Positions 1 through 9,142 of a stretch of 64,000 nt of DNA are shown here, in pieces. Source of the stretch: Rhizobiales bacterium 2SD (lineage in GTDB: Bacteria > Pseudomonadota > Alphaproteobacteria > Rhizobiales > Beijerinckiaceae); NCBI GenBank assembly GCA_005502805.1, contig SCMY01000015.1, forward strand, positions 62,001 through 126,000, written 5' to 3'. Position 1 is the first letter of the stretch; every line of letters begins with the position of its first letter. The translations under genes and the position numbers were made by a program. The notes beneath the pieces were generated by a model that was given only the letters and a program-made list of their open reading frames with translations, ran no database searches and was not told the origin of the DNA.

Positions 1-135
1 GCTCCCCATGATCTCGTTGAAGATCGAGACATGGCGCTGCGCCGCCTGGCGCATGATGAAGCCGACCTGCTCGGCGAGATCATAGCTCTCATCGGCAGGC
101 TCGGGCGTCTCGGCCGCAGTGCTCGGTCGCACCAT
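1..135 (-). CDS. MarR family transcriptional regulator, N-terminal part
   Basis: Reading leftwards from an ATG at 135, 45 codons are visible before the window edge. The residues YDLAEQVGF, then IMRQAAQRHVSIF, are the usual first helix of MarR-family winged-helix repressors that respond to small aromatic or carboxylic ligands. Such proteins bind as dimers to palindromes and often repress their own gene. A perfect 18-bp palindrome lies just upstream of the start, which fits autoregulation. The effector cannot be told because the rest of the gene is outside the window. The neighbouring dehydrogenase and sugar transporter are on the same strand but lie upstream of it, so they may or may not belong to its regulon. 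Confidence 0.75.
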   Translation of the reverse strand, partial: MVRPSTAAETPEPADESYDLAEQVGFIMRQAAQRHVSIFNEIMGS

Positions 136-144
136 CGCTGATCC

Positions 145-162
145 TCGTTCGTATACGAACGA
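145..162. promoter_or_regulatory. Perfect 18-bp palindrome, likely MarR operator
   Basis: TCGTTCGTATACGAACGA reads the same on both strands. It sits 9 bp upstream of the MarR-type start codon, the usual place for an autorepression operator. The half-site GTTCGT/ACGAAC recurs at 7360-7377 with wider spacing. Binding is inferred, not shown. Confidence 0.65.
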
Positions 163-247
163 TATTCCTAGCGCGCTTTTCTGGCGACCGGAACCGGCTG
201 GATCGCCGAGAATCACGCTTCGTCCACGACATCAGCGAAGCAGGTCC

Positions 248-1360
248 TCAGACGCTCGTCCAGCGACCCTCGCGGAAGCTCTTGGCGGCCGCCTCGACCG
301 TGCGCTCGATGCGCAAGCCGGCCTCGAAATCGAGGATATGTGCCGGCTCGCCGGCGATGGCCCGCAGCAGTTCGCGGCATTCGATGATCTTGAGCTCGTT
401 GAAGCCGAGGCCATGGCCGGGCGCCGGGATGAAGCGGCCATAGGGCTCGTGCGCCGGGGCGGTCAGGATACGGCGGAAGCCTTGGACGTCAGCGGCGCCC
501 TCGGCGGTGTAGAGCTCGATCTCGTTCATCCGCTCCTGGTCATAGGCGATCGTGCCCTTCGCGCCGAAGACCTGCAGCGCGATCCGGCCCTTGCGGCCCC
601 AGGCCGAGCGGTTGAGGGCAACGAGCCCGGACGCGCCGGACGACAGGCGCAGCAGCAGCGTGGCGATGTCGTGGGTCTCGACCGCGCGGCTGCCGCCAGC
701 CGCAAGTGGACGCTCGGCATAGGGCTTTGCCATGTCGGCCATGACGGCTTCGACCTCGCCGATCAGCACCTTGAGCAGCGAGAAGGCATGGACACCGAAA
801 TCGTCGAGCGCGCCATGGCCCGACGCGGATTCGCTCTTCCAGGAAAAGAGCGCGCCGGCATCGGCCATGAAGTCCTCGTCCATCTCGACGCGGACATGGT
901 TGACCGGCCCGATCGCGCCATCGGCGATCAGGCGCTGCGCCAGCCGGATCGCCGGGTTCTGGATGTAGTTGTAGCCGAGGGCCGCGACCGTACCGGCCGC
1001 CTTGGCCGCCGCCAGCATCGCTTGCGCATCGCCGAGGCTGGTCGCCATCGGCTTCTCGCACCAGACATGCTTGCCGGCTTTCAGCGCCGCGATCGCCATT
1101 TCGGCATGAAAGGCGTTCGGCGTGGTGATCGAGACGACGTCGACATCGGGATGGGCGATGAGCGCCTTCCAGTCGGCGGTCGACTCGGCAAAGCCGAACT
1201 CGCCGGCCCGCTGCGCCGCCAGCACTTCATCGACCTCGCAGAGCATAGCGAGCTTCGGCCGCGGCACATCGCCGAAGACCGGAGCGACCGCGTTCCACGC
1301 CAAGGCATGGCACTTGCCCATATAGCCGGTGCCGATCAGGCCGACGCCGAGCGCGCGCAT
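248..1360 (-). CDS. Gfo/Idh/MocA family NAD(P)-dependent oxidoreductase
   Basis: The product has 370 aa. The N-terminal Rossmann fold carries GTGYMG at residues 10-15, the catalytic-site EKP is at 102-104, and DDFGVH near 186-191 supplies the catalytic histidine of the family. Members oxidise or reduce sugars, inositols and related polyols with a nicotinamide cofactor in the cytoplasm. The start at 1360 has GGAG upstream (GGAGATTGCTC). The gene lies 50 bp after the ATPase gene of a sugar ABC transporter on the same strand, so it probably ends that operon and acts on the imported sugar or polyol. The exact substrate cannot be read from the sequence. Confidence 0.88.
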   Translation of the reverse strand: MRALGVGLIGTGYMGKCHALAWNAVAPVFGDVPRPKLAMLCEVDEVLAAQRAGEFGFAESTADWKALIAHPDVDVVSITTPNAFHAEMAIAALKAGKHVWCEKPMATSLGDAQAMLAAAKAAGTVAALGYNYIQNPAIRLAQRLIADGAIGPVNHVRVEMDEDFMADAGALFSWKSESASGHGALDDFGVHAFSLLKVLIGEVEAVMADMAKPYAERPLAAGGSRAVETHDIATLLLRLSSGASGLVALNRSAWGRKGRIALQVFGAKGTIAYDQERMNEIELYTAEGAADVQGFRRILTAPAHEPYGRFIPAPGHGLGFNELKIIECRELLRAIAGEPAHILDFEAGLRIERTVEAAAKSFREGRWTSV

Positions 1361-1410
1361 GAGCAATCTCCATAGCGAAGAGGTGAAAAGGACCGGATGT
1401 TCGCCGGGCG

Positions 1411-2196
<786 letters not shown>

Positions 2197-2198
2197 GT

Positions 2199-3347
2199 TC
2201 AGCGCTCCCCTGTCGCCTTGCGGCGGATGAAGTTGTTGAACAGCACGGCGAGCAGCAGCATCCCGCCGAGGAAGACCTGGAACCAGTCGCTGTCGAAGCT
2301 GGTGTAGGTCAGGCCGATCGAGACCATGCCGAAGATGATCGCGCCAAAGAAGGCGCCGATCGCCGAGCCATAGCCGCCGGTGAGCAGGCAGCCGCCGATC
2401 ACCGCGGCGATGATGGCCTCGAACTCCTTCTGGAAGCCGCGGCGGGCATCGGTCGAGCCGGCGTCGAGCACGGTCAGGATGGCGACGAGCGTGGCGGCGC
2501 AGGCGGTCAGCACGAACAAAGTCGTCTTGACCATGTTTACGGGAACGCCGGAATTGCGGGCCGCATTGGGATCGCCGCCGGCGGCGAAGATCCAGTTGCC
2601 GAAGCGGGTGCGCAGCAGCACGTAGGTCGCGAGCGCAGCGATGGCGAGGAACCAGAGGACCCCGACGGGAACGCCGGTCACGGTCGGCGTGCCATTCGGG
2701 AACTTGGCGATCCAGTTGGCCTGCGCCAGCCAGGCGAACAGCCCCTCCAGCGCCTGGCCGGAGAAAAGCTCGCGCACCACGCCCTGCCCCGCCTTGTCGC
2801 CGATCCCGCGCAATTGCGTCGAACCGCCGGTCGCCCATTTCAGCCCGACCAGCGAGAGCCCGCGCAGGATGAACAGGAAGGCGAGGGTGACGATGAAGGA
2901 GGGCAGGCGCGTCCTGATGACGATCTGGCCGTTCACCGCGCCCATCAAACCGGCGAAGAGAAAAGTCGCGACGATCGCCGCCAGTAGCGGCAAATCGCCG
3001 ACGACGATCAGCGCGCCGAAGACGAGGCCGGCAAAGGCGATCATCGAGCCGATCGAGAGGTCGAACTCGCCGCCGATCATCAGCAACGCCGCCGCGATGG
3101 CGAGGATACCGAGCTGTGCTGCCGGCGAAAGCACCGTCATGACCCCGGCGAGGGTGAACATCGCCGGGTTGGCGGTGAGGCCGAAGAAGACGGTGACCAG
3201 GACGAGGCCGGCGACCGCCCCCAATTCGGGCCGGCGCATCAGCCGGGCGACCAGCGAGACGCGGCGGAGCCGCTCGTCGCGGGCCTCGGCGGCCGGATCA
3301 GTGGGACGGGACGCACCCGCGGCGAGATCGGCGGTCGACGTCGTCAT
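2199..3347 (-). CDS. Sugar ABC transporter permease, CUT2 (RbsC/FrcC-like)
   Basis: The product has 382 aa with a polar N-terminus of about 35 residues followed by about ten hydrophobic segments. [14 protein letters not shown] and, later, [19 protein letters not shown] are typical of the BPD_transp_2 permeases of ribose, xylose and fructose transporters. It forms the inner-membrane channel. The start at 3347 is preceded by AAGGTG at a suitable distance; longer in-frame readings enter a non-coding region. It sits between the binding-protein gene and the ATPase gene on the same strand. The substrate is unknown. Confidence 0.9.
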   Translation of the reverse strand: MTTSTADLAAGASRPTDPAAEARDERLRRVSLVARLMRRPELGAVAGLVLVTVFFGLTANPAMFTLAGVMTVLSPAAQLGILAIAAALLMIGGEFDLSIGSMIAFAGLVFGALIVVGDLPLLAAIVATFLFAGLMGAVNGQIVIRTRLPSFIVTLAFLFILRGLSLVGLKWATGGSTQLRGIGDKAGQGVVRELFSGQALEGLFAWLAQANWIAKFPNGTPTVTGVPVGVLWFLAIAALATYVLLRTRFGNWIFAAGGDPNAARNSGVPVNMVKTTLFVLTACAATLVAILTVLDAGSTDARRGFQKEFEAIIAAVIGGCLLTGGYGSAIGAFFGAIIFGMVSIGLTYTSFDSDWFQVFLGGMLLLAVLFNNFIRRKATGER

Positions 3348-3417
3348 GGCGCGCACCTTCAGCTTCTGAACCGTCCGGGGAGGGAGCGGCGGCGCTGGGT
3401 GCGCCGCCGCAGATCGC

Positions 3418-4353
3418 TCAGCGGATGCCCTTGGCCGAGAGGTCGACGACCTGGGCCGCCTTCTCCTTGGTGACGAGGTTCGGGCCGGATGGGACATTGC
3501 CGCCGGGAACGAGTCCGTATTCCGCGTTGAGCGCCAGGAAGGCGACCGGCAGATAGCCCTGCAGGAACTGCTGCTGGTCGATGCCAAAGGCCGCTTCGCC
3601 CGCGACGATCGCCTTGAGGAAGTTGGCGGAGAGATCGAAGGTCGCGACGCGGACATTGGCGATCTTGCCGGCCTCCTTGACGCCCGCCAGGGTCGGCTCG
3701 CCGCCGAGCGAAGCGCTCAGCGCCATCACTGTGTCGACGCTGGCGTCGGAGAGCGCCGCCTTGACCTTGGAGCGGATCTCGGACGGGTCGTTCGAGACCG
3801 GCAGGACGGTGACCTTGCCCTTGAAGCCCTCGGCAAAACCCTTGCAGCGCAGGTCGAGCGCGACATTGCCGACCTCGTGGTTGACGCAGACGCCGACCTT
3901 GCCGCCCATGCTGGCGAGCTTCTCGCCGGCGGCCTTGCCGGCGTCGAACTCGTCCTGGCCGACATGCAGGAGGGCACCGAGCTTCTTCGAGACGTCGGAG
4001 CCGGAATTCATCGAGATCACCGGGATGCCGGCGGCGACAGCCTTCTGGATCGACGGGCCGAGCGCCGAGGCATCGGGGATCGAGACGACGAGGCCAGCCG
4101 GCTTCTGGTTCACCGCGGCATCGATCAGCTGGCTCATCGCCACCATGTCGAAGGTCTCAGGGGCACGGTAGTCGACGGAGACCTTGAGGTCGGCCGCCGC
4201 CTTGGCGACGCCGTTCTTGACCACCGACCAGAACGGATCAGCGGCCTGGCCATGGCTGACGACGATGATCCTGGTCTGCTGCGCGACGCTCGGCGTCGCC
4301 CCTGCGACCACGATGGCGGCGGCAGCAATCATCCCTGCGAGAAAACGCTTCAT
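3418..4353 (-). CDS. Sugar ABC transporter periplasmic binding protein (RbsB-like)
   Basis: The product has 311 aa. It begins with a Sec signal peptide (MKRFLAGMIAAAAIVVAGA, then ATPSVAQ), after which comes the Peripla_BP_4 fold with SHGQAADPFWSVVKNG and PVISMNSGSDVS. It captures the ligand in the periplasm for the permease and ATPase encoded next. The start at 4353 has a strong Shine-Dalgarno (GGAGGATGAG). It is the first gene of a four-gene unit, binding protein, permease, ATPase, dehydrogenase. The promoter should lie in 4354-4600, where an inverted repeat is seen at 4551-4570. Confidence 0.9.
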   Translation of the reverse strand: MKRFLAGMIAAAAIVVAGATPSVAQQTRIIVVSHGQAADPFWSVVKNGVAKAAADLKVSVDYRAPETFDMVAMSQLIDAAVNQKPAGLVVSIPDASALGPSIQKAVAAGIPVISMNSGSDVSKKLGALLHVGQDEFDAGKAAGEKLASMGGKVGVCVNHEVGNVALDLRCKGFAEGFKGKVTVLPVSNDPSEIRSKVKAALSDASVDTVMALSASLGGEPTLAGVKEAGKIANVRVATFDLSANFLKAIVAGEAAFGIDQQQFLQGYLPVAFLALNAEYGLVPGGNVPSGPNLVTKEKAAQVVDLSAKGIR

Positions 4354-4550
4354 CTCATCCTCCCTTGCGGGGATGTCCCCCGCTTTCGTTATCGGTCCGA
4401 TCGGGCGCGATCGGCCGGTTTTCGGGCGATTTGGCCGGCCGCAAAGCGTCGCGGACTGCCTGGGATGGCGAAGAAGGGAGGGCACGCCAGGCGCGACCAC
4501 CGACTCTGCGCTTCATTCAAAACGAAACAAAAAAACCGTTTTTAATATTC

Positions 4551-4570
4551 AATGGAACAATCATTCCATT
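4551..4570. promoter_or_regulatory. Inverted repeat AATGGAA-N6-TTCCATT, candidate operator
   Basis: Perfect 7-bp arms are separated by CAATCA in an AT-rich stretch (TTTTTAATATTC just before it). It lies about 200 bp upstream of the sugar-binding-protein start and 390 bp upstream of the amidohydrolase. TGGAA/TTCCA half-sites are common for IclR and RpiR-type sugar regulators. No such regulator is encoded in the window. Confidence 0.5.
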
Positions 4571-4676
4571 GCTCATGCACAGCTGTCAAGCGCCTTCTGC
4601 GCCGCTGACATACCGGAGCGTGTGCCGGCTCAGTACTTCCGAGATGGTTTCCTCGGCGAGCGGTGGATCGCCCGAA

Positions 4677-4850
4677 CTCCTCCCTTCCCCCTTGCGGGGA
4701 AGGGTTGGGGATGGGGGGCGAACGACCGGGTACAAGGCTGCTTCCGGGTACAAGGTCGCTTGTAGAAGCGGATCGGCCAGATTCCTGGCGAACTCGCTCC
4801 GACTTTGCGCCCCCCACCCCTTCCCCTCCCCGCAAGGGGGAGGGGTTTCC
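4677..4850. repeat. Pair of inverted REP-like hairpins flanking an 18-bp tandem repeat
   Basis: Hairpin one is CCCTTCCCC (4682-4690), loop, GGGGAAGGG (4696-4704). Hairpin two is CCCCTCCCC (4823-4831), loop, GGGGAGGGG (4837-4845). The extended 40-bp sequences are inverted copies of each other (shared core CCCCTTGCGGGGA). Between them, CCGGGTACAAGG occurs at 4726-4737 and 4744-4755 inside two 18-bp units that differ at two positions. The layout resembles a bacterial interspersed mosaic element. Confidence 0.7.
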
Positions 4851-4962
4851 GCAGCGCAGACCGGAGAAACCCATCACCAATATCGATTTGCCAGGAGCTG
4901 GCCGCGGCCCCGATTGTCGTTCTCGAAGTGGCGCTCTCAGCGCCCGGAAACAGGGGAATTTC

Positions 4963-6207
4963 ATGGGCCTGCCAGCGACCGCGCGCATCGATATCGGGCG
5001 CTTCTGGACGACGATCGAGCGTTCCGCCGAGATCGGGGTCGGCAGACCGGGCGGCCTGTCGCGGCTGGCGCTCGGCGACGCTGACCGGGAGGTCCGCGAC
5101 ATCTTCATCGACTGGTGCCGGCAAGCGGGCCTCGCCATCCGCATCGACGGCATAGGCAACATCTTCGCACGCCGGGCCGGGCTGGACGACAGCCTGCCGC
5201 CGGTGGTGATGGGCAGCCATCTCGACACGCAGGTGAATGGCGGGCGCTTCGACGGCATCGCCGGCGTACTCGGCGGGCTTGAGGTCTGCCGCACGCTCGA
5301 CCAGCTCGGCCACCGCACCAGGCGGCCGATCGAGGTGGTCAACTGGACCAATGAGGAGGGCGGGCGCTTCTCGCCGCCGATGGTCGGCTCGGGCTGTTTC
5401 ACCGGCGCCTATACGCTCGACTGGGCACTGGGCCGGCGCGACGATCACGGCAAAACGATCGGCGAGGAGCTCGACCGGATCGGCTATCGCGGCGAGATGG
5501 AGGCGGCGCCGCATCCCTTCGACGCCTATGTCGAGTTCCATATCGAGCAGGGGCCGATCCTCGATCGCGAGGGCATGCAGGTCGGCGTCGTCACCGGCGG
5601 CTATGCCAGCACCGGCATGCTGGTCGAATTCAAGGGCGAGACCGCCCATACCGGCCCCTGGCCGATGGAGCGGCGCAAGAACGCGCTGATCGCTGGCGCG
5701 CGCCTGCTGGTCGCGGTCGACGATCTCGGCTGGGAGCATGCCGGCAGCGGCGGCAAGGCGACGGCCTCGCGGCTGGTGGCCTGGCCGAACAAGCCGGGCA
5801 TCCTCTCCGACTGGGCGCAGGCGACCTGCGATGTCCGCCATGCCGACCCGGAAACGGCCGCAGTGATGGCCGAGCGCGTGCGCCGCGCCGTGCACGAGGC
5901 GGCGGCGCGGGCCGATTGCGCCGCCGAGATCCTCGATGTCTGGAACTGGGGCGGCAAGGTCTTCGCCGACGAGCTGATCGCGCAGGTCCGCTCGACCTCG
6001 CTCGGCCTCGGCTACCGCACGCGCGATATCCTGAGCCAGGCCGGGCACGACGCCTATTTCGTCGCCCGCCACGCCCCGACGACGATGATCTTTTCGCCCT
6101 GCAAGGGCGGGATCACCCACAACAACCAGGAACTCTGCACACCGGACGATCTCGAACCCGGTCTCAACGTGCTCCTGCACACGGTTGTGGCGCGGGCGGA
6201 TCGCTAA
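4963..6207 (+). CDS. Zn-dependent M20-type amidohydrolase (N-carbamoyl amino acid hydrolase / allantoate amidohydrolase family)
   Basis: The product has 414 aa. Metal-binding and catalytic motifs are GSHLDT at 84-89, NEEGGRF at 130-136 and EFHIEQG at 191-197, with HTGPWPMERRKNA of the dimerisation/lid domain and a C-terminal SQAGHDAYF and GITHN. The family hydrolyses N-carbamoyl amino acids, ureidoglycolate-like compounds or allantoate in the cytoplasm, releasing ammonia and carbon dioxide or an amine. The start at 4963 has GGGGAA 5 bp upstream. It converges on ridA with a 3-bp gap. The substrate cannot be chosen between carbamoyl amino acids and allantoate from motifs alone. Confidence 0.85.
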   Translation: MGLPATARIDIGRFWTTIERSAEIGVGRPGGLSRLALGDADREVRDIFIDWCRQAGLAIRIDGIGNIFARRAGLDDSLPPVVMGSHLDTQVNGGRFDGIAGVLGGLEVCRTLDQLGHRTRRPIEVVNWTNEEGGRFSPPMVGSGCFTGAYTLDWALGRRDDHGKTIGEELDRIGYRGEMEAAPHPFDAYVEFHIEQGPILDREGMQVGVVTGGYASTGMLVEFKGETAHTGPWPMERRKNALIAGARLLVAVDDLGWEHAGSGGKATASRLVAWPNKPGILSDWAQATCDVRHADPETAAVMAERVRRAVHEAAARADCAAEILDVWNWGGKVFADELIAQVRSTSLGLGYRTRDILSQAGHDAYFVARHAPTTMIFSPCKGGITHNNQELCTPDDLEPGLNVLLHTVVARADR

Positions 6208-6210
6208 CGG

Positions 6211-6609
6211 TTACTCGATCACGGCGACGCATTCGATCTCGATGTCGAAGGGCAACGGCCAGGGCCGGATCGCGGCGCTGGTCCGCGCCGGGAAGCCTTG
6301 CGTGAAATACGTGCGATAGACCGCGTTGACGCCAGCCATCAGCGCGGGATCGGTGACGAAGATCGTCGCCTTGATGACGGCGTCGAGCGAGGAGCCGCCA
6401 TGGCGCAAGGTCACGGCGAGCGCGTCCATGGCGGCGCGGGTCTGCGTCTCGATAGCACCGCTGACGATCTCGCCGGTCACAACATCGATCGGCGGCATGC
6501 CGCAGGTGAAGAGCAGGTCGCCGGCGCGCGCCAGCGCCGAGGTCGGCGCGCCGAGCCGGCGGATCGCCTCGGAGATGACGGGGACTTCGATGATCTCGCG
6601 GCGCATCAT
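6211..6609 (-). CDS. RidA family protein (enamine/imine deaminase-like)
   Basis: The product has 132 aa, the usual RidA/YjgF length. GDLLFTCGMPP and the C-terminal RTSAAIRPWPLPFDIEIECVAV match the family; the arginine of the RTS segment is the position that contacts the carboxylate in active RidA proteins. RidA proteins hydrolyse reactive 2-aminoacrylate-type enamines. Catabolic-cluster members often act on pathway imines. The start at 6609 (tandem ATGs 6609 and 6606) has GGGG upstream. It follows the TetR gene by 39 bp and is likely co-transcribed with it. Confidence 0.85.
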   Translation of the reverse strand: MMRREIIEVPVISEAIRRLGAPTSALARAGDLLFTCGMPPIDVVTGEIVSGAIETQTRAAMDALAVTLRHGGSSLDAVIKATIFVTDPALMAGVNAVYRTYFTQGFPARTSAAIRPWPLPFDIEIECVAVIE

Positions 6610-6648
6610 GTTCCCCGCTTCCCCTTGCTTGCAGACTGACAAACCGGC

Positions 6649-7293
6649 TTAGCGGCCCCGCAGCAGGCCGTCGATGCCGGCGGCGCAGAAGCTGGTCAGG
6701 CGCTGCAACAACTGCTCGGCATTCTCCGCGACCGGCACAGCCTCGCGCGGCTGGTCGAGCCGCATGGCGCGGTCGCCGGCGGCCATGGTCGTGACGAGAG
6801 CCCCGACCATGAAGAGATAAGCGTCGACCAGCGCGCCCTCCGGCGCCTGCGGATAGACCTTGCCCAGCGCAGCGACGAACTGTCGTGCGGTGGGATCGAA
6901 ATGCTCAGCGACGACGCCACGTGCCGCCTCGCGCGGGTCGACCGCCTCGCGGGCGGTCATCATGGCGAAGGCCGCGCCCTGCACCCCTTCGCTGAAGCGC
7001 TGACGGACCGAGGGACCGATCAGGGCGGCGACGATCTCGCCGACATCGAGCGCCGGCCGAGCCATCGCCTCGCCCAGCGCCTGCGCGCGCGCTAGCGCCA
7101 GGGCATGCGCCCTTCGGGCGAAGACGGCGCGGTAGAGCGCCTCCTTTGAGCCGAAATGATAGCTGAGCTGCGAGAGCCGCACGCCGGCTGCAGCCGCAAG
7201 GTCACGCATCGAGGCGCCGTCGGCGCCGCCGCGCTCGGCGAAGAGCCGCTCGGCAGCGTCGAGAATGCGGTCGCGCGTCGGCATCGCGGACAT
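6649..7293 (-). CDS. TetR/AcrR family transcriptional regulator
   Basis: The product has 214 aa. The N-terminal helix-turn-helix is clear: RDRILDAAERLFAERG, then SMRDLAAAAGVRLSQLSYHFGSKEALYRAVF (residues about 6-54). A CerR-like ligand-binding domain fills the rest. The start at 7293 has GGAGGGG. It is transcribed divergently from the cyclase-BKACE-SMP30 operon, with a shared control region at 7294-7412, so it most likely represses that operon in the absence of a pathway metabolite. The ligand is unknown. Confidence 0.88.
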   Translation of the reverse strand: MSAMPTRDRILDAAERLFAERGGADGASMRDLAAAAGVRLSQLSYHFGSKEALYRAVFARRAHALALARAQALGEAMARPALDVGEIVAALIGPSVRQRFSEGVQGAAFAMMTAREAVDPREAARGVVAEHFDPTARQFVAALGKVYPQAPEGALVDAYLFMVGALVTTMAAGDRAMRLDQPREAVPVAENAEQLLQRLTSFCAAGIDGLLRGR

Positions 7294-7359
7294 CAGGCCC
7301 CTCCAGAATCCAGCGATTCCCCTCTTACCAGAAAGCGACGCGCCTGCTATAGGTCGGAC

Positions 7360-7377
7360 GTTCGTCCAAATACGAAC
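7360..7377. promoter_or_regulatory. Inverted repeat GTTCG-N8-CGAAC in the tetR/cyclase control region
   Basis: GTTCGTCCAAATACGAAC has 5-bp perfect arms and lies between the divergent tetR gene and the cyclase operon, 36 bp upstream of the cyclase start. The arm sequences match the half-sites of the palindrome at 145-162. Likely the operator of the TetR protein, or a shared site for the MarR protein. Confidence 0.5.
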
Positions 7378-7412
7378 CGCGGAGAACACGCCTCCAGGGA
7401 GGACATACCGGC

Positions 7413-8192
7413 ATGCTGCCAGGCCGCCTCGTCGATCTGTCGATTCCGCTCGAGAACGACGTTCCTGCCGATCCGCCCTTCCAGAAGGTCAGAATCGACT
7501 ATCGCACGCATCAGGCGACGGCGAAGGACATCGCCGCGGCCTTTCCGGGTCTCAGGCCCGAGCAGCTCCCGGACGGCATGGGCTGGGCGGTCGAGCTCGC
7601 GACGATCTCGACCCATAACGGCACCCATGTCGATGCGCCTTGGCATTATCACCCAACGCAGGATGGCGGCGCGCCGGCGCTCAAGATCGACGAATGCCCG
7701 CTCGACTGGTTCCTGCAACCGGGTGTGAAGCTGGATTTCCGCCATCTGCCGGATGGCCATGTCGTCACCCCCGCCGAGATCGACGCCGAGCTCGCGCGGA
7801 TCGGCCACACCTTGAGCCCGCTGGAGATCGTCGTCGCCAATACGCGGGCCGGCGCCCGCTATGGTCAGGCCGATTATGTCGATTCCGGCTGCGGCTTCGG
7901 CCGCGAGGCGACGCTGCATCTGGTCCGGCAGGGCATCAAGGTCGTCGGCACCGATGGCTGGAGCTGGGACGCGCCGTTCAGCCACACCGCCCGACGCTTC
8001 GCCGAAACCGGTGACGCCTCGCTGATCTGGGAGGGCCACAAGGCCGGGCGCGAGGCCGGCTACTGCCAGATCGAGAAGCTGCACAATCTCGAAGCGCTGC
8101 CGGCGACCGGCTTCACCATCAGCTGCCTGCCGGTGAAGGTCCGCAACGGCTCGGCCGGCTGGACGCGCGCCGTGGCGATCCTGCCGGCCTGA
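7413..8192 (+). CDS. Cyclase family protein (kynurenine formamidase / isatin hydrolase-like metal hydrolase)
   Basis: The product has 259 aa. The family's metal-binding signature [11 protein letters not shown] is at 68-78, preceded by [16 protein letters not shown]. These enzymes use a divalent metal to hydrolyse amide or lactam bonds of small cyclic or formylated compounds (kynurenine formamidase, isatin hydrolase). The ATG at 7413 has GGGAGG 13 bp upstream. It opens an operon with a beta-keto acid cleavage enzyme and a lactonase, so it probably opens a ring or deacylates an intermediate of that pathway. Confidence 0.85.
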   Translation: MLPGRLVDLSIPLENDVPADPPFQKVRIDYRTHQATAKDIAAAFPGLRPEQLPDGMGWAVELATISTHNGTHVDAPWHYHPTQDGGAPALKIDECPLDWFLQPGVKLDFRHLPDGHVVTPAEIDAELARIGHTLSPLEIVVANTRAGARYGQADYVDSGCGFGREATLHLVRQGIKVVGTDGWSWDAPFSHTARRFAETGDASLIWEGHKAGREAGYCQIEKLHNLEALPATGFTISCLPVKVRNGSAGWTRAVAILPA

Positions 8193-8215
8193 TCGGAACG
8201 ACGAAGGAGAATGCG

Positions 8216-9142
8216 ATGAGCAAGGTCATCATCACCTGCGCCGTCACCGGCGGCATCCATACGCCGACCATGTCGGACCATCTGCCGATCACGCCGGACG
8301 AGATCGCCAGCCAGGCGATCGCAGCAGCGGAAGCGGGCGCAGCGATCCTGCATCTGCACGCTCGCGATCCGAAGGACGGCCGCCCGACGCCGGACCCGGC
8401 CGTGTTCATGGAGTTCCTGCCGCGGATCAAGCAGGCGACCGACGCTGTCGTGAACATCACCACCGGCGGCGGCCTGACCATGACGGTCGAGGAGCGCCTC
8501 GCCGCGCCGCTCAAGGCCGCGCCGGAGATGTGCTCGCTCAACATGGGCTCGATGAATTTCGCGCTGCATCCGCTGGCGGAGAAGTACAGCAACTGGAAGC
8601 ACCCCTGGGAACAGCCTTACCTCGCCAACACCAAGGACTTCATCTTCCGCAACACTTTTGGCGACATCGAGCGCATCTACAAGCTGCTCGGCGAGGGGCA
8701 CGGCACCAAGTTCGAGCATGAATGCTATGATGTGGGCCACCTCTACAATCTCGCCCATTGCCTCGATCGCGGCTGGTTCCGGCCGCCGGTCTTCCTGCAA
8801 TTGATCTTCGGGATTCTGGGTGGCATCGGCGCCGATCTCGACAATCTGATGTTCATGAAGCGCACCGCCGACAAGCTCTTCGGCAAGGACTATCACTGGT
8901 CCGTGCTCGCCGCCGGACGCCATCAGATGGCGTTCTGTACCCAGGCGGCGATGCTGGGTGGCAATGTCCGCGTCGGCCTCGAGGACAGCCTGTTCATCGG
9001 CAGGGGCAAGCTCGCCACGTCCAATGCCGAGCAGGTCGCCAAGATCCGCCGCATCGTCGAGGAACTCGGCTACGAGATCGCCACCCCTGACGAGGCCCGC
9101 GCCACGCTTGGCCTCAAGGGCGGCGACCGCGTGAACTTCTGA
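8216..9142 (+). CDS. Beta-keto acid cleavage enzyme (BKACE, DUF849)
   Basis: The product has 308 aa. HLHARDP places His46 and His48 at the zinc-binding positions known from the 3-keto-5-aminohexanoate cleavage enzyme Kce. TTGGG near 82-86 and GLEDS near 254-258 supply substrate and metal contacts. BKACE enzymes react a beta-keto acid with acetyl-CoA to give acetoacetate and an acyl-CoA. Family members act on lysine, carnitine and other breakdown products, and specificity cannot be read from the core motifs. The start has GAAGGAG upstream. It is 23 bp after the cyclase gene, and its stop overlaps the next start. Confidence 0.9.
   Translation: MSKVIITCAVTGGIHTPTMSDHLPITPDEIASQAIAAAEAGAAILHLHARDPKDGRPTPDPAVFMEFLPRIKQATDAVVNITTGGGLTMTVEERLAAPLKAAPEMCSLNMGSMNFALHPLAEKYSNWKHPWEQPYLANTKDFIFRNTFGDIERIYKLLGEGHGTKFEHECYDVGHLYNLAHCLDRGWFRPPVFLQLIFGILGGIGADLDNLMFMKRTADKLFGKDYHWSVLAAGRHQMAFCTQAAMLGGNVRVGLEDSLFIGRGKLATSNAEQVAKIRRIVEELGYEIATPDEARATLGLKGGDRVNF

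Larger units (their letters stand above)
4354..4962. other. Repeat-rich intergenic region between divergent operons
   Basis: No credible gene was found. The first 200 bp hold the leader of the sugar transporter operon and an AT-rich patch near 4525-4570 with an inverted repeat. Positions 4677-4850 hold two inverted copies of a C/G-rich hairpin element separated by a tandem repeat. The rest leads into the amidohydrolase gene. Confidence 0.7.

Noticed and set aside
119-1375. 418-codon open frame on the plus strand
   Set aside because: Antisense to the Gfo/Idh/MocA gene, low complexity, no recognisable domain.
4726-4755. Two spaced direct repeats that might suggest a CRISPR array
   Set aside because: Only two 12-bp units with a 6-bp gap, flanked by REP-like hairpins, and no cas genes in the window.
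4630-6180. 516-codon open frame on the minus strand
   Set aside because: Shadow of the amidohydrolase gene; it also runs through the repeat region.
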